Shown here: piece after piece, positions 24,485 through 33,726 of the stretch
Layout of the letters: each line of letters starts with the position of its first letter
Numbering within the stretch: the stretch's first letter is position 1
Source: an uncultured Eubacteriales bacterium
GTDB taxonomy: Bacteria; Bacillota; Clostridia; Christensenellales; Borkfalkiaceae
Assembly: GCA_905207235.1 (NCBI GenBank)
Contig: CAJLKN010000008.1
Coordinates: 1-64,000 of the forward strand
Length of the DNA: 64,000 nucleotides
Direction of reading: 5' to 3'
Position numbers and translations under genes: made by a program
Notes under the pieces: generated by a model
The model's database searches: none
What the model saw: only the letters and a program-made list of their open reading frames with translations
What the model was told of the DNA's origin: nothing

Positions 24485-26155
24485 ATGAAACTTAAAGGCG
24501 CAGATATTTTAATCAACTGCCTTTTAGAGCAGGGAGTTGATACAATATTCGGTTATCCCGGCGGCGCGGTGCTCGACATTTACGACGCGCTTTACCGCAA
24601 CGGAAAAATTAACCACATCCTCACCGCGCACGAACAGGGCGCGGCTCACGCGGCGGACGGCTATGCCCGCTCCACGGGCAAAGTGGGCGTTTGCTTCGCG
24701 ACCTCGGGTCCCGGCGCAACAAACCTTGTTACGGGCATCGCGACGGCGTATATGGACTCCGTCCCCCTCGTCGCGGTAACGGGCAACGTAGGCATAAATT
24801 TCCTCGGCCGCGACTCCTTCCAGGAAGTGGACATATGCGGCATAACCATGCCCATAACCAAGCATAATTTCATCGTAAAGGACGTAAAAGACCTCGCCGA
24901 AACGATAAGAAGAGCCTTTTATATCGCCAATTCGGGCAGAAAGGGTCCCGTTCTCATCGATATATTAAAAAATGTGCAGGTTGCAGAGTGCGAATACGAA
25001 CCTCAGGCGCCCTATCCCCTCAAAGAATTCGGCATTGACGAAGCAAAAGTTGCGCAGACCGCGGAAATGATTAATTCCGCAAAAAAACCGCTCATAATCG
25101 CGGGCGGCGGCGTAATCGCTTCGAACGCTTCGCACTACCTCAAAGAATTTGCAAAAAAACTCAATGCACCCGTAACTTATACCCTTATGGGCAAGGGCGC
25201 CATTGCAGATAACGACCCTCTTTGCATAGGAATGCTGGGCATGCACGGCACAGTATCCGCCGCTAAATCGCTCATCGCGAGCGACGTAATAATTGCGCTC
25301 GGCACGAGATTTTCCGACCGCGTCGCGCTCAACCGCGACCTGTTCGCAAACGGCAAAAAAGTCATTCACATCGACATAGACAACGCCGAATTCGACAAAA
25401 ACGTAAAAACTACGGTGCGCGTGCTCGCAGATATCGAAACTTACTTAAAGACCGTCCTTCCCCTCATAAACAAAAACGAAAGCTCGGAATGGATGGATAC
25501 CGTCGCAAAGTTCGAAGAGAGCGAAAGGCTCAAAGTCGATACTTCGATAATGGCTTATAAAATACTCAAAAAAGCCTGCAAAATAGCTCCCGCGGGCTGC
25601 CCCGTCATCGCCGACGTAGGTCAGCACCAGATGTGGGCGGCACAGTATTTTGCCGTCGAAAATCCCAGACAGTTCTGCACCTCGGGCGGTCTCGGCACGA
25701 TGGGTTACAGCATGGGCGCGGCGATAGGCGCATGCTTCGGCACGGGCAAGCCCGCGACCGTCGTAGTCGGCGACGGCTGCTTCAACATGAACCTCAACGA
25801 GCTGTCCACAGCCGTAACTCAGGGCACGCCCATGGTCATTCTTTTAATGAACAACGGCGTTCTCGGCATGGTAAGACAGTGGCAGAAAATTTTCTACGGA
25901 AGAAGATTTTCGCAGACGACGCTCGACAAGCGCACGGATTACGTCGCTTTCGCCGAGAGCTTCGGGGCGAAAGGTCTGACCATTTCGGACGAAAAGCAGA
26001 TTGAAAGCGTGCTCAAAGAGGCTTACTCCTATGCGGAGAAAAATTGCGCTCCCGTACTCGTTGACTGCCGCATATCCTGCGACGAAAACGTTTTGCCCAT
26101 GATTAAACCGGGCGAAACTTACGACGCACAGCTCGAAAAAATGGAGGAAAACTGA
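24485..26155 (+). CDS. ilvB: Acetolactate synthase large subunit
   Basis: The catalytic subunit of acetohydroxyacid synthase (ThDP, FAD, Mg2+), the first common step of branched-chain amino acid synthesis; 556 residues. The N-terminal ThDP-binding domain has the catalytic Glu in AHEQGAAHAADGYAR. A central FAD/transhydrogenase-like domain follows (AGGGVIASNA, ALGTRFSDRV). The C-terminal ThDP domain has GDGCFNMNLNELSTA and the paired NN (LMNNGVLGMV). AAGGAG lies about 8 nt before the ATG. It heads the ilvB-ilvN-ilvD-orf-leuCDB-yggS operon and is coupled to ilvN, which starts 2 bp after its stop. Confidence 0.98.
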   Translation: MKLKGADILINCLLEQGVDTIFGYPGGAVLDIYDALYRNGKINHILTAHEQGAAHAADGYARSTGKVGVCFATSGPGATNLVTGIATAYMDSVPLVAVTGNVGINFLGRDSFQEVDICGITMPITKHNFIVKDVKDLAETIRRAFYIANSGRKGPVLIDILKNVQVAECEYEPQAPYPLKEFGIDEAKVAQTAEMINSAKKPLIIAGGGVIASNASHYLKEFAKKLNAPVTYTLMGKGAIADNDPLCIGMLGMHGTVSAAKSLIASDVIIALGTRFSDRVALNRDLFANGKKVIHIDIDNAEFDKNVKTTVRVLADIETYLKTVLPLINKNESSEWMDTVAKFEESERLKVDTSIMAYKILKKACKIAPAGCPVIADVGQHQMWAAQYFAVENPRQFCTSGGLGTMGYSMGAAIGACFGTGKPATVVVGDGCFNMNLNELSTAVTQGTPMVILLMNNGVLGMVRQWQKIFYGRRFSQTTLDKRTDYVAFAESFGAKGLTISDEKQIESVLKEAYSYAEKNCAPVLVDCRISCDENVLPMIKPGETYDAQLEKMEEN

Positions 26156-26156
26156 T

Positions 26157-26687
26157 ATGGACGAAGTCAGAGAATATACAATAGGCGCGCTCGTTTCCAA
26201 CCGAAGCGGCGTTCTTACGAGAATTTCAGGACTGTTCTCGCGCAGGGGCTACAACATAGAGAGCCTTACCGTCTGCGCAACCGAAGACCCCGACATTTCG
26301 AGAATGACGGTCATACTGAAAGGCGATGAATATATGCTCTATCAGATGATACGCCAGATGGATAAGCTCGAGGACGTAAAGAAAATAGGCTGCGCGAACG
26401 AGCTCGACTGCGTTTACAGGGAGCTTTTGCTCGTAAAGGTAAAAGCCGAAGCCGAAATGCGCAACCAGATTGTGCAGATTAAAGAAATTTACAAGGCAAA
26501 GGTCGTTGACCTTTCCATAGACACCATGATACTCGAACTTACGGGCGACCCCGAAAAGCTGGACGCATTCATGAAGGTCATAGAGCCCTACGGCATACTA
26601 GAAATGCAGCGCACGGGCGTAACCGTGCTTGCGCGCGGACAGCATACCCTTAAAGACAGGGATTGCTACGGCGACCATATAAATTAA
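26157..26687 (+). CDS. ilvN: Acetolactate synthase small (regulatory) subunit
   Basis: A 176-residue regulatory subunit of acetohydroxyacid synthase. The N-terminal ACT domain begins GALVSNRSGVLTRISGLFSRRGYNIESL and is the likely valine-binding feedback site. The C-terminal half (from ~80) is the ALS_ss_C domain, ending with EPYGILEMQRTGVTVLARG. Its ribosome site (ATGGAGG) lies inside the end of ilvB, so translation is coupled. An imperfect GC hairpin fills the 61-bp gap before ilvD. Confidence 0.97.
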   Translation: MDEVREYTIGALVSNRSGVLTRISGLFSRRGYNIESLTVCATEDPDISRMTVILKGDEYMLYQMIRQMDKLEDVKKIGCANELDCVYRELLLVKVKAEAEMRNQIVQIKEIYKAKVVDLSIDTMILELTGDPEKLDAFMKVIEPYGILEMQRTGVTVLARGQHTLKDRDCYGDHIN

Positions 26688-26748
26688 AAAATACGCCGCG
26701 GCGCTTTATATTGCGCGGCGGCGATAAAACTATAAGGCGAAAAACATT

Positions 26749-28413
26749 ATGAACAATATATTCAGCAACAGCATTGACATGAGCTCGCAGCGTTCGCTTT
26801 TGAGAGCGCTCGGATGGACGGACGACGAGATGAAAAAGCCCATCGTCGGCATAATCTGCGCGCAGAGCGAAATTATCCCCGGGCACATGCACCTCGACGA
26901 CATAGCGAAAGCCGCTTCCGAAGGAGTAATCGCAGCGGGCGGCAAACCCGTAATCATGCCCTCGATAGGCGTCTGCGACGGCATCGCTATGGGGCATGAA
27001 GGAATGAAATACTCCCTCCCCTCCCGCGAAATCATAGCCGACAGCGCGGAAATTCTTCTGCGCGCCCACGGCGTTCAGGCGGCAGTATTTATAGGCAACT
27101 GCGATAAAATTATCCCCGGCATGCTCATGGCGGCGGCGAGGGTAAATATTCCCTCGATATTCGTATCGGGAGGTCCCATGCTCGCGGGACGCGTGCACGG
27201 CAAAAAGACCTCGCTTTCTACCATGTTCGAACAGGTAGGCGCGTACAATGCGGGCAAAATCGACGAACAAGAGCTTAAAAACTTTGAATGCAACGCCTGC
27301 CCCACCTGCGGTTCGTGCTCGGGCATGTTCACGGCGAACAGCCTCAACTGTCTGTGCGAAGCCCTCGGCATGGCTCTGCCCGGAAACGGCACTCTGCCCA
27401 TGGTTTATTCGCAGAGGCTCGCGCTCGCAAAAAATGCGGGCAAAGCCGTTATGAACCTGCTTGAAAAGAACATACGCCCCTCCGACATAATGACCCCCGC
27501 GGCATTCAAAAACGCCGAAACGGTCGATATGGCGATAGGCGCTTCAACCAACACCGTCCTTCACCTCATCGCCGTTGCGCGCGAGGCAGGTCTGGGCAAC
27601 GATAAAATTTCCGTAGATATCCTCAACGAAATTTCCGAAAAGACGCCCAACCTCTGCCGTCTCGCACCCGCGGGCGAACACTACATAGAGGAACTCAACG
27701 AGGCGGGCGGCATTTCCGCCGTTATGAAGGAATTGCTCGACGCAGGTCTCATGAACGGCGACGTCATGACCGTTTCGGGCAAGACGCTCAAAGAGGTAGT
27801 TAAAAACGCATATAACCTCGACACCGAAATTATCCGCCCCATATCCAACCCCTATTCTGCTCAGGGCGGACTTACCATACTCAAAGGCAACCTCGCAACC
27901 GAGGGCAGCGTAGTAAAAAAGAGCGCGGTAGATCCCAAAATGCTCAGACACAGCGGTCCCGCGCGCTGCTTCGACAGCGAAGAGGACGCAATGAAGGCAA
28001 TATCCTCGGGCAAAATAAAGGCGGGCGACGTGGTAGTCATCCGCTATGAAGGTCCCGTGGGCGGTCCCGGAATGAGAGAGATGCTTACCCCCACCTCCGC
28101 CATCGTCGGCGCAGGTCTGGGCGACACCGTAGCGCTTATCACCGACGGCAGATTTTCCGGCGCGACGCGCGGCGCGGCGATAGGACATGTATGCCCCGAA
28201 GCTGCCGCAGGCGGTCTTATCGGCATTCTGAAAGACGGCGATATCATAGATATCGACATTCCCTCCTGCTCGCTGAACGCTCGCCTTTCCGACGAGGAGA
28301 TTAAAGCGAGATACGCCTCGTTCACTCCTTTGGTAAAACCTGCTTACGGATATCTTAAAAGATACCGCCAGAGCGTAACTTCCGCTTCCGAAGGCGCAAT
28401 TTTCAGGAAATAA
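26749..28413 (+). CDS. ilvD: Dihydroxyacid dehydratase
   Basis: Dehydrates 2,3-dihydroxy-3-methylbutanoate (and the isoleucine homologue) to the 2-keto acid; 554 residues. Iron-sulfur cysteines are seen in FIGNCDKIIPG and in NACPTCGSCSGMFTANSLNC. Other family blocks are GASTNTVLHL, YEGPVGGPGMREML and DGRFSGATRG near the C-terminus. The cluster is oxygen-sensitive in the family, fitting an anaerobe. ilvC and leuA are not in this window. Confidence 0.98.
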   Translation: MNNIFSNSIDMSSQRSLLRALGWTDDEMKKPIVGIICAQSEIIPGHMHLDDIAKAASEGVIAAGGKPVIMPSIGVCDGIAMGHEGMKYSLPSREIIADSAEILLRAHGVQAAVFIGNCDKIIPGMLMAAARVNIPSIFVSGGPMLAGRVHGKKTSLSTMFEQVGAYNAGKIDEQELKNFECNACPTCGSCSGMFTANSLNCLCEALGMALPGNGTLPMVYSQRLALAKNAGKAVMNLLEKNIRPSDIMTPAAFKNAETVDMAIGASTNTVLHLIAVAREAGLGNDKISVDILNEISEKTPNLCRLAPAGEHYIEELNEAGGISAVMKELLDAGLMNGDVMTVSGKTLKEVVKNAYNLDTEIIRPISNPYSAQGGLTILKGNLATEGSVVKKSAVDPKMLRHSGPARCFDSEEDAMKAISSGKIKAGDVVVIRYEGPVGGPGMREMLTPTSAIVGAGLGDTVALITDGRFSGATRGAAIGHVCPEAAAGGLIGILKDGDIIDIDIPSCSLNARLSDEEIKARYASFTPLVKPAYGYLKRYRQSVTSASEGAIFRK

Positions 28414-28442
28414 AGCGGAAGCGAGTTAAATAAAATATACTT

Positions 28443-29183
28443 ATGGACAATTTCAGCTCATCACAACTTAAAAACGACATATCCTGCGTAAGCTGCACAG
28501 TCGATAATTGCAGAATTGAGTTTGCTGCGACTTCAGACAAATGCGCCGCGGCAGACTTTTCGCGCGGAGTAAAAGTTTCATACGACAGCCAGAGCGCAAA
28601 ACTTACGATAAAACAGCGCAGCGGCATTTTATCAAAGATTTTCAGAACGCCCAAAACGGTAAGAATACTAATTCCCGGGCACATAGTACCCGCCCTTTAC
28701 ATTTCGGGCGACAATGTGGAAACTTACATAGACGGCGGCATTTACGGCGAAGTTGAATGCAACGCAAAGCGCGGAAACCTTCACGCCGAAAACGCGGCGA
28801 TGGAGAGTTGCACCGTAAACGGCGAAAACTTTTGCGTTGACGCGATAAAATGCACGATTAAAGGCAGCATGATAACTTCTTTGAACTCAGGCGACATAAA
28901 TTTTGAGCACACTTTCGCCACTCACATAAGCTGCCGCACTAAACAGGGAAACATAGGCGCAATTTCGCTCAACTGCAAGGACACCCTCTTAGAGGTGGGC
29001 GAAGGCAGCGTTACAGCCACAATTCTCGGCGACGAGAGCACTTTCGACCTGATAGTCAACGCCAAAGAGGGCACGTGCAACAAAGACAGCGCAAATATCG
29101 AGGGCAACGAAGGCGCATTCAAGGCATATGTCGCAAAGGGCAACATTTTCGTTGACTTCATCAATTCCGACACGGAGGTTTAA
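28443..29183 (+). CDS. DUF4097-like beta-helix protein inside the ilv-leu operon
   Basis: A 246-residue protein that most resembles DUF4097/adhesin-type repetitive beta proteins: alternating short strands with SGDNVETYIDGG, NSGDINFEH and TKQGNIGAISL-like turns. No signal peptide or membrane segment is present, so it is probably cytoplasmic. It has about ten cysteines, several in the N-terminal part (SCVSCTVDNC). Function is unknown. It lies between ilvD and leuC on the same strand, 29 bp after one and 4 bp before the other, so it is co-transcribed. No ribosome site is obvious before ATG 28443, although TAAAAT at 28431-28436 stands 6 nt upstream without a -35 box. Confidence 0.7.
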   Translation: MDNFSSSQLKNDISCVSCTVDNCRIEFAATSDKCAAADFSRGVKVSYDSQSAKLTIKQRSGILSKIFRTPKTVRILIPGHIVPALYISGDNVETYIDGGIYGEVECNAKRGNLHAENAAMESCTVNGENFCVDAIKCTIKGSMITSLNSGDINFEHTFATHISCRTKQGNIGAISLNCKDTLLEVGEGSVTATILGDESTFDLIVNAKEGTCNKDSANIEGNEGAFKAYVAKGNIFVDFINSDTEV

Positions 29184-29187
29184 ATAA

Positions 29188-30447
29188 ATGGGAATGACAA
29201 TGAGCCAGAAAATACTGGCATATCACGCAGGACTGGAGAGCGTAACGGCGGGACAGCTTATTTCCGCAAAGCTCGACCTCGTCCTGGCAAACGACATAAC
29301 GGGTCCCGTAGCTATCAAAGAATTTGAAAAATCGGGCGTTTCCGCAGTAAAGGAAAAGGGCAAAATAGCCCTCGTTATGGACCACTTTGCTCCCAATAAA
29401 GACATTAAAAGCGCGCAGCAATGCAAAATCTGCCGCGATTTCGCTCAGAAGCAGGGCATTGAAAACTTTTTCGACGTAGGCAGAATGGGCATTGAACACG
29501 CCCTCCTGCCCGAACAGGGTTTAGTGGGCGCGGGCGACCTTGTGATAGGCGCGGACAGCCACACCTGCACGTACGGCGCGCTCGGCGCGTTCTCTACGGG
29601 CGTGGGCTCAACCGACATGGCGGCGGGAATGATGAGCCAGACGTGCTGGTTCAAAGTGCCCGCGGCGATAAAATTCGTGCTCAAAGGCAAGCCCGCAAAG
29701 TACATATGCGGCAAGGACATAATTTTACACATAATAGGTCTCATAGGCGTGGACGGCGCGCTGTATAAATCAATGGAATTTACGGGCGACGGCATAAAAT
29801 ACCTTTCGATAGACGACCGCTTCACCATATGCAACATGGTGATCGAGGCGGGCGCGAAGAACGGCATTTTCCCCGTCGATGAAGTCGCCCTCGATTACAT
29901 GAAGGGCAGGTTCAAGCGCGAAGTTAAAATTTTCGAAGCCGACCCCGACGCACAATACGAAAGGACGATTGAGGTCGACCTCTCCAAGCTCGAGCCCACA
30001 GTCGCATTCCCCCACCTCCCCGAAAACACGAAGACGCCCGACCAGTGGGGCGACATTAAAATCGACCAGGTCGTCATCGGTTCGTGCACGAACGGGCACA
30101 TTTCCGATTTGCGCATAGCCGCTGAAATTTTAAAGGGCAGAAAGGTTGCAAAGAACGTAAGAACTATAATCATCCCCGCCACCAACGAAATTTATCTTCA
30201 GGCGGTGCACGAGGGACTTGTCGATATATTCATAAACGCGGGCGCAATAGTCTCCACCCCCACCTGCGGACCCTGCCTGGGAGGTTACATGGGCATTCTT
30301 GCAGAGAATGAAAGAGCCGTTTCGACGACCAACCGCAACTTTGTAGGCAGAATGGGACACATAACGAGCGAAGTTTACCTCGCTTCACCCTATGTCGCAG
30401 CCGCTTCGGCGGTAACGGGCAGACTTACTTCACCCAAGGAGCTTTGA
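29188..30447 (+). CDS. leuC: 3-isopropylmalate dehydratase large subunit
   Basis: With LeuD it isomerises 2- to 3-isopropylmalate in leucine synthesis; 419 residues, the shorter aconitase-superfamily form common in anaerobes and archaea. The 4Fe-4S cysteines are seen in VIGSCTNGH and TPTCGPCLGG. ADSHTCTYGALGAFSTGVGS is the conserved block of the family. GGAGG lies 9 nt before ATG 29188, at the end of the preceding gene. leuD starts 1 bp after its stop. Confidence 0.97.
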   Translation: MGMTMSQKILAYHAGLESVTAGQLISAKLDLVLANDITGPVAIKEFEKSGVSAVKEKGKIALVMDHFAPNKDIKSAQQCKICRDFAQKQGIENFFDVGRMGIEHALLPEQGLVGAGDLVIGADSHTCTYGALGAFSTGVGSTDMAAGMMSQTCWFKVPAAIKFVLKGKPAKYICGKDIILHIIGLIGVDGALYKSMEFTGDGIKYLSIDDRFTICNMVIEAGAKNGIFPVDEVALDYMKGRFKREVKIFEADPDAQYERTIEVDLSKLEPTVAFPHLPENTKTPDQWGDIKIDQVVIGSCTNGHISDLRIAAEILKGRKVAKNVRTIIIPATNEIYLQAVHEGLVDIFINAGAIVSTPTCGPCLGGYMGILAENERAVSTTNRNFVGRMGHITSEVYLASPYVAAASAVTGRLTSPKEL

Positions 30448-30448
30448 T

Positions 30449-30940
30449 ATGGACGTTAAAGGAAGAGTTTTCAAATACGGCAACGACGTTGACACCGACG
30501 TCATAATCCCCGCAAGATATTTAAACACCACGTCTGAAAGCGAACTCGCTTCCCACTGCATGGAAGATATTGACGCGGATTTCACAAAAAAAGTGCATAA
30601 GGGCGACATAATCGTCGCGGGCGACAACTTCGGTTGCGGCTCGTCGCGCGAACACGCACCCATAGCCATTAAGGCGAGCGGCGTGAGCATTGTCATTGCC
30701 AACAGCTTTGCGCGCATTTTCTACCGCAATTCTATAAATATAGGCCTGCCCATTCTCGAATGCCCCGAAGCCGTCAAAGGCATAAATGCGGGCGACGAAG
30801 TGAGCGTTGACCTCGCCGAAGGCGTCATAACCAACCTCACTACGGGCAAGAGCTACAAGGCGCAGCCCTTCCCTCCCTTCATTCGCGAAATTATTGCAGA
30901 CGGCGGGCTTTTGAAAAATCTCGCCAAGAGAGGTCTTTGA
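30449..30940 (+). CDS. leuD: 3-isopropylmalate dehydratase small subunit
   Basis: A 163-residue swivelling-domain subunit partnering LeuC. Motifs are the DTDVIIPARYLNT start and NFGCGSSREHAPIAIKASG, which lines the active site. It is tightly coupled to leuC (1-bp gap) and leuB (1-bp gap). Confidence 0.97.
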   Translation: MDVKGRVFKYGNDVDTDVIIPARYLNTTSESELASHCMEDIDADFTKKVHKGDIIVAGDNFGCGSSREHAPIAIKASGVSIVIANSFARIFYRNSINIGLPILECPEAVKGINAGDEVSVDLAEGVITNLTTGKSYKAQPFPPFIREIIADGGLLKNLAKRGL

Positions 30941-30941
30941 A

Positions 30942-32015
30942 ATGAAATATAATATAGCCGTGCTCGACGGCGACGGAATAGGTCCCGAAATATGCGCGGG
31001 AGCAATTAAAGTTTTAAACAAAGTAGGCGAAAAATTCGGACACGAATTTTCGTTTTCGCATTATCCCATAGGCGGCTGCGCCATCGATTTGTGCGGCGAG
31101 CCCCTGCCCGAAGAGAGCGTCAAAGGCTGCCTTGAAAGCGACAGCGTGCTTTTAGGCGCGGTCGGCGGCTACAAATGGGACGACATGCCCGTGGACAAGC
31201 GCCCCGAAAAGGGACTTCTGAAAATACGCAAGGCGATGGGACTTTATTCCAACATACGCCCCGCAAAGCTGTGGAAGAGCCTCGCAAAGGCTTCACCCCT
31301 CAAATTCGACCTCGTCAAAAACGGCGTCGAAATTATAATCGTGCGCGAACTTACTGGCGGCATATACTTCGGCGAACGCGGCGAAGGCAACGGCGAGGAC
31401 GGTGAATATGCGTGGGATACCGAAAGATATTCTGTAAAGGAAATCGAGCGCATAACGAGGATTGCCTGCGAACTCGCCGTAAAGAGGAGCAAAAAACTTG
31501 TCTCGGTGGACAAGGCAAACGTGCTTGCGAGCAGCAGGCTGTGGCGCAAGACAGTGCACGAATACTGCGCGAAAAATTATCCGCAGATCGAAGTGCGCGA
31601 TGTGCTCGTTGACAACATGGCAATGCAAATAGTAAAGAACCCCGCGCAGTTCGACGTTGTAGTTACGAGCAACATGTTCGGCGACATACTTTCCGACGAG
31701 GCGGCGCAGGTTACGGGTTCTATCGGCATGCTGGCGTCCTCTTCGCTCGGCGACGGCACGCGCGGACTTTACGAACCCATTCACGGTTCTGCTCCCGACA
31801 TTGCCGGCACCGACACAGCCAACCCCATAGCCACCATTCTTGCGGCGGCAATGATGCTCAGAGACAGTTTCAACCTCGTCAAAGAATACGCCGCGATAGA
31901 AATCGCCGTACAGAAAGTTCTGGACGAAGATTACCGCACGGCTGACATTATGGAGGAAGGCAAAAAGCTCGTTTCGTGCAGTCAGATGAGCGAACTTATA
32001 GCACAGCATATATGA
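30942..32015 (+). CDS. leuB: 3-isopropylmalate dehydrogenase
   Basis: Oxidises and decarboxylates 3-isopropylmalate with NAD+, giving 2-ketoisocaproate; 357 residues. Family motifs are LDGDGIGPEI at the start, RELTGGIYFGE, DKANVLASSRLWR and the metal/cofactor segment NMFGDILSDEAAQVTGSIGM, then HGSAPDIAGTDTANP. The stop overlaps the yggS start as ATGA. Confidence 0.98.
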   Translation: MKYNIAVLDGDGIGPEICAGAIKVLNKVGEKFGHEFSFSHYPIGGCAIDLCGEPLPEESVKGCLESDSVLLGAVGGYKWDDMPVDKRPEKGLLKIRKAMGLYSNIRPAKLWKSLAKASPLKFDLVKNGVEIIIVRELTGGIYFGERGEGNGEDGEYAWDTERYSVKEIERITRIACELAVKRSKKLVSVDKANVLASSRLWRKTVHEYCAKNYPQIEVRDVLVDNMAMQIVKNPAQFDVVVTSNMFGDILSDEAAQVTGSIGMLASSSLGDGTRGLYEPIHGSAPDIAGTDTANPIATILAAAMMLRDSFNLVKEYAAIEIAVQKVLDEDYRTADIMEEGKKLVSCSQMSELIAQHI

Positions 32016-32680
32016 TTGAAGAAAACGTAAAAAAACTGCTTGCGGAAATTCCCGAAAAGAACGCCTTCGGCGAGAAGGTAACGCTGGTTGCGGCGGTAAA
32101 AATGCAGACGCCCGAAGCCATTAACGAGGCCATATGTGCGGGTGTAACCGACATCGGCGACAATCACGTTCAGGAGTTCAGGGAAAAATACGACGCAATT
32201 CTAGGCAATCCCAGAAGACACTTTATAGGTCATCTGCAAACCAATAAAGTAAAATATCTGATAGGAAAAACTTACCTCTACCACTCGGTGGACAGACTAA
32301 ATCTTGCGGAGGAAATTTCCAAGCGCAGCGCCGCCGCAGGCATTTCCAGCGACGTACTCGTTGAGATAAATATAGGCAACGAGCTTTCAAAGAGCGGCTT
32401 CGACATATCCCAGGCGGAGGAAGCCTGCAAAGCGGTTTCCGCCCTGCCCGCGCTCAGGCTGAAAGGTCTGATGGCTATGCTGCCTTTTTCCGACGACGAA
32501 CAGCTTTTGAGAACGCTCGCAACCCGCATGCGCACGGAGTATGACAGGCTGAAAGACTTGTTCCCGTCGTTCGAACACCTTTCGATGGGCATGAGCGGCG
32601 ACTGGAAACTGTGCATAGAGTGCGGAAGCAATATGGTGCGCATAGGCACGGCGATTTTCGGCGCAAGGCATTACAACTGA
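32012..32680 (+). CDS. yggS: YggS/PLPBP family PLP-binding protein
   Basis: A 222-residue pyridoxal-5'-phosphate homeostasis protein with a single TIM-barrel domain. The PLP lysine is in LVAAVKMQTPEAI. The family pattern HFIGHLQTNKVKYL follows, then EINIGNELSKSGF, and SMGMSGDWKLCIECGSNMVRIGTAIFG at the end. Family members bind PLP without known catalysis and influence amino acid pools, especially valine/isoleucine metabolism. That fits its place as the last gene of the branched-chain operon, where its ATG overlaps the leuB stop. Confidence 0.95.
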   Translation: MIEENVKKLLAEIPEKNAFGEKVTLVAAVKMQTPEAINEAICAGVTDIGDNHVQEFREKYDAILGNPRRHFIGHLQTNKVKYLIGKTYLYHSVDRLNLAEEISKRSAAAGISSDVLVEINIGNELSKSGFDISQAEEACKAVSALPALRLKGLMAMLPFSDDEQLLRTLATRMRTEYDRLKDLFPSFEHLSMGMSGDWKLCIECGSNMVRIGTAIFGARHYN

Positions 32681-32686
32681 ATTTTC

Positions 32687-32726
32687 AGTCCGCGGCAAAT
32701 GATTTTATCGTCGCGGACTATATTTT
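32687..32726 (+). terminator. Terminator of ilv-leu operon
   Basis: 8-bp arms (32687-32694, 32712-32719) followed by ATATTTTTAAT. It begins 6 bp after the yggS stop. Confidence 0.7.
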
Positions 32727-32844
32727 TAATATCATTAAAGTCAGAGAAAATTAACTCTTTAATTTTGACGCGAGCGCCGCGGCTGTGCTTTTAATAATTA
32801 AAAAAGTTTATTTGCCCTTTTTTTGCTGTCGGGCGCGCCGACCC

Positions 32845-32873
32845 TTGACTAAACTTTTAATATAATTTACAAT
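32845..32873 (+). promoter_or_regulatory. Promoter of phospholipase C-like gene
   Basis: TTGACT (32845-32850), 17-bp spacer, TACAAT (32868-32873). Confidence 0.65.
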
Positions 32874-32942
32874 ATTATTACACAATTATTTACAGACAAT
32901 TTACATTTTTTTTATAAAATGCAGATTGAGAAGGAAATTACC

Positions 32943-33716
32943 ATGCCGTCAACTTACGCGCATTACAGATTTGCGCAGGAGGTCATTCCCCTCCTTCCGC
33001 GCGACATACGCACCGTTGTGCAGAACAACCTGAGTTTGTACCTCATCGGCTGCCACGGTCCCGATATACTTTTTTACTATAAACCGCTTACGCACAACGC
33101 CGTAAGAAAACTGGGCGATGAACTGCACGTAAAGCGCGCAAAGCCCTTTTTTGAAGGCGCAAAAGCCTTTGCTTCGCAGAGCGAAGCGGCTTTGAGCTAT
33201 GCGATTGGCTTCATTACCCACTTCGCGCTCGACAGCGAATGCCACGACTACGTGGAAGCGAGGCGCAAGCAACTCGCAATAACGCACACGAAGGTCGAAG
33301 TGGAATTTGACAGATTTCTTCTGGAAGACGACGGCAAAGACCCCGTAAAGACGAAGTTAGCCGAGCACATAATATCTGACGACAACTGCGCCCGCACTAT
33401 CGCGCCGTTTTTCGACCTCGAACCGAAAAAGATAAAGCGCGCCCTCAAAGATATGAAAAAAGTGTGCGATATGTTCGTCGTTCCAAAAAAATTCAAGCGC
33501 TCGATCGTAACTTCACTTCTTAAAATGTTCGGCGGCGACAGCCTTAAAGACCAGGTTATGGGATATTTCCCCGACCCCGTCTGTGAGCAGAGCAATAAAG
33601 TTTTGTTTGAAAAATTTGAAGGCGCTAAGCCCGTAGCAAAAAGGCTGATCGTCAACTTCTGCGTTAACCTTAATAATAAGGGACTGGACGCACGCTTCGA
33701 TAAAAACTATGAATAA
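32943..33716 (+). CDS. Zinc-dependent phospholipase C-like protein
   Basis: A 257-residue protein of the bacterial zinc-dependent phospholipase C family (Zn_dep_PLPC type). The N-terminal TYAHYRFAQEV and GCHGPDILFYYKP segments, and the helix GFITHFALDSECHDYVEARR with two His and acidic residues, match the metal site. There is no signal peptide, so it is likely cytoplasmic; many Clostridia carry such proteins of unproven substrate. ATG 32943 has GAAGGAA just upstream. A transporter gene follows 10 bp later and is probably co-transcribed. Confidence 0.88.
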   Translation: MPSTYAHYRFAQEVIPLLPRDIRTVVQNNLSLYLIGCHGPDILFYYKPLTHNAVRKLGDELHVKRAKPFFEGAKAFASQSEAALSYAIGFITHFALDSECHDYVEARRKQLAITHTKVEVEFDRFLLEDDGKDPVKTKLAEHIISDDNCARTIAPFFDLEPKKIKRALKDMKKVCDMFVVPKKFKRSIVTSLLKMFGGDSLKDQVMGYFPDPVCEQSNKVLFEKFEGAKPVAKRLIVNFCVNLNNKGLDARFDKNYE

Positions 33717-33726
33717 GGATTGAATT

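Noticed and set aside
31293..32009. 238-residue frame opposite leuB
   Set aside because: Antisense shadow of leuB with no supporting signals.
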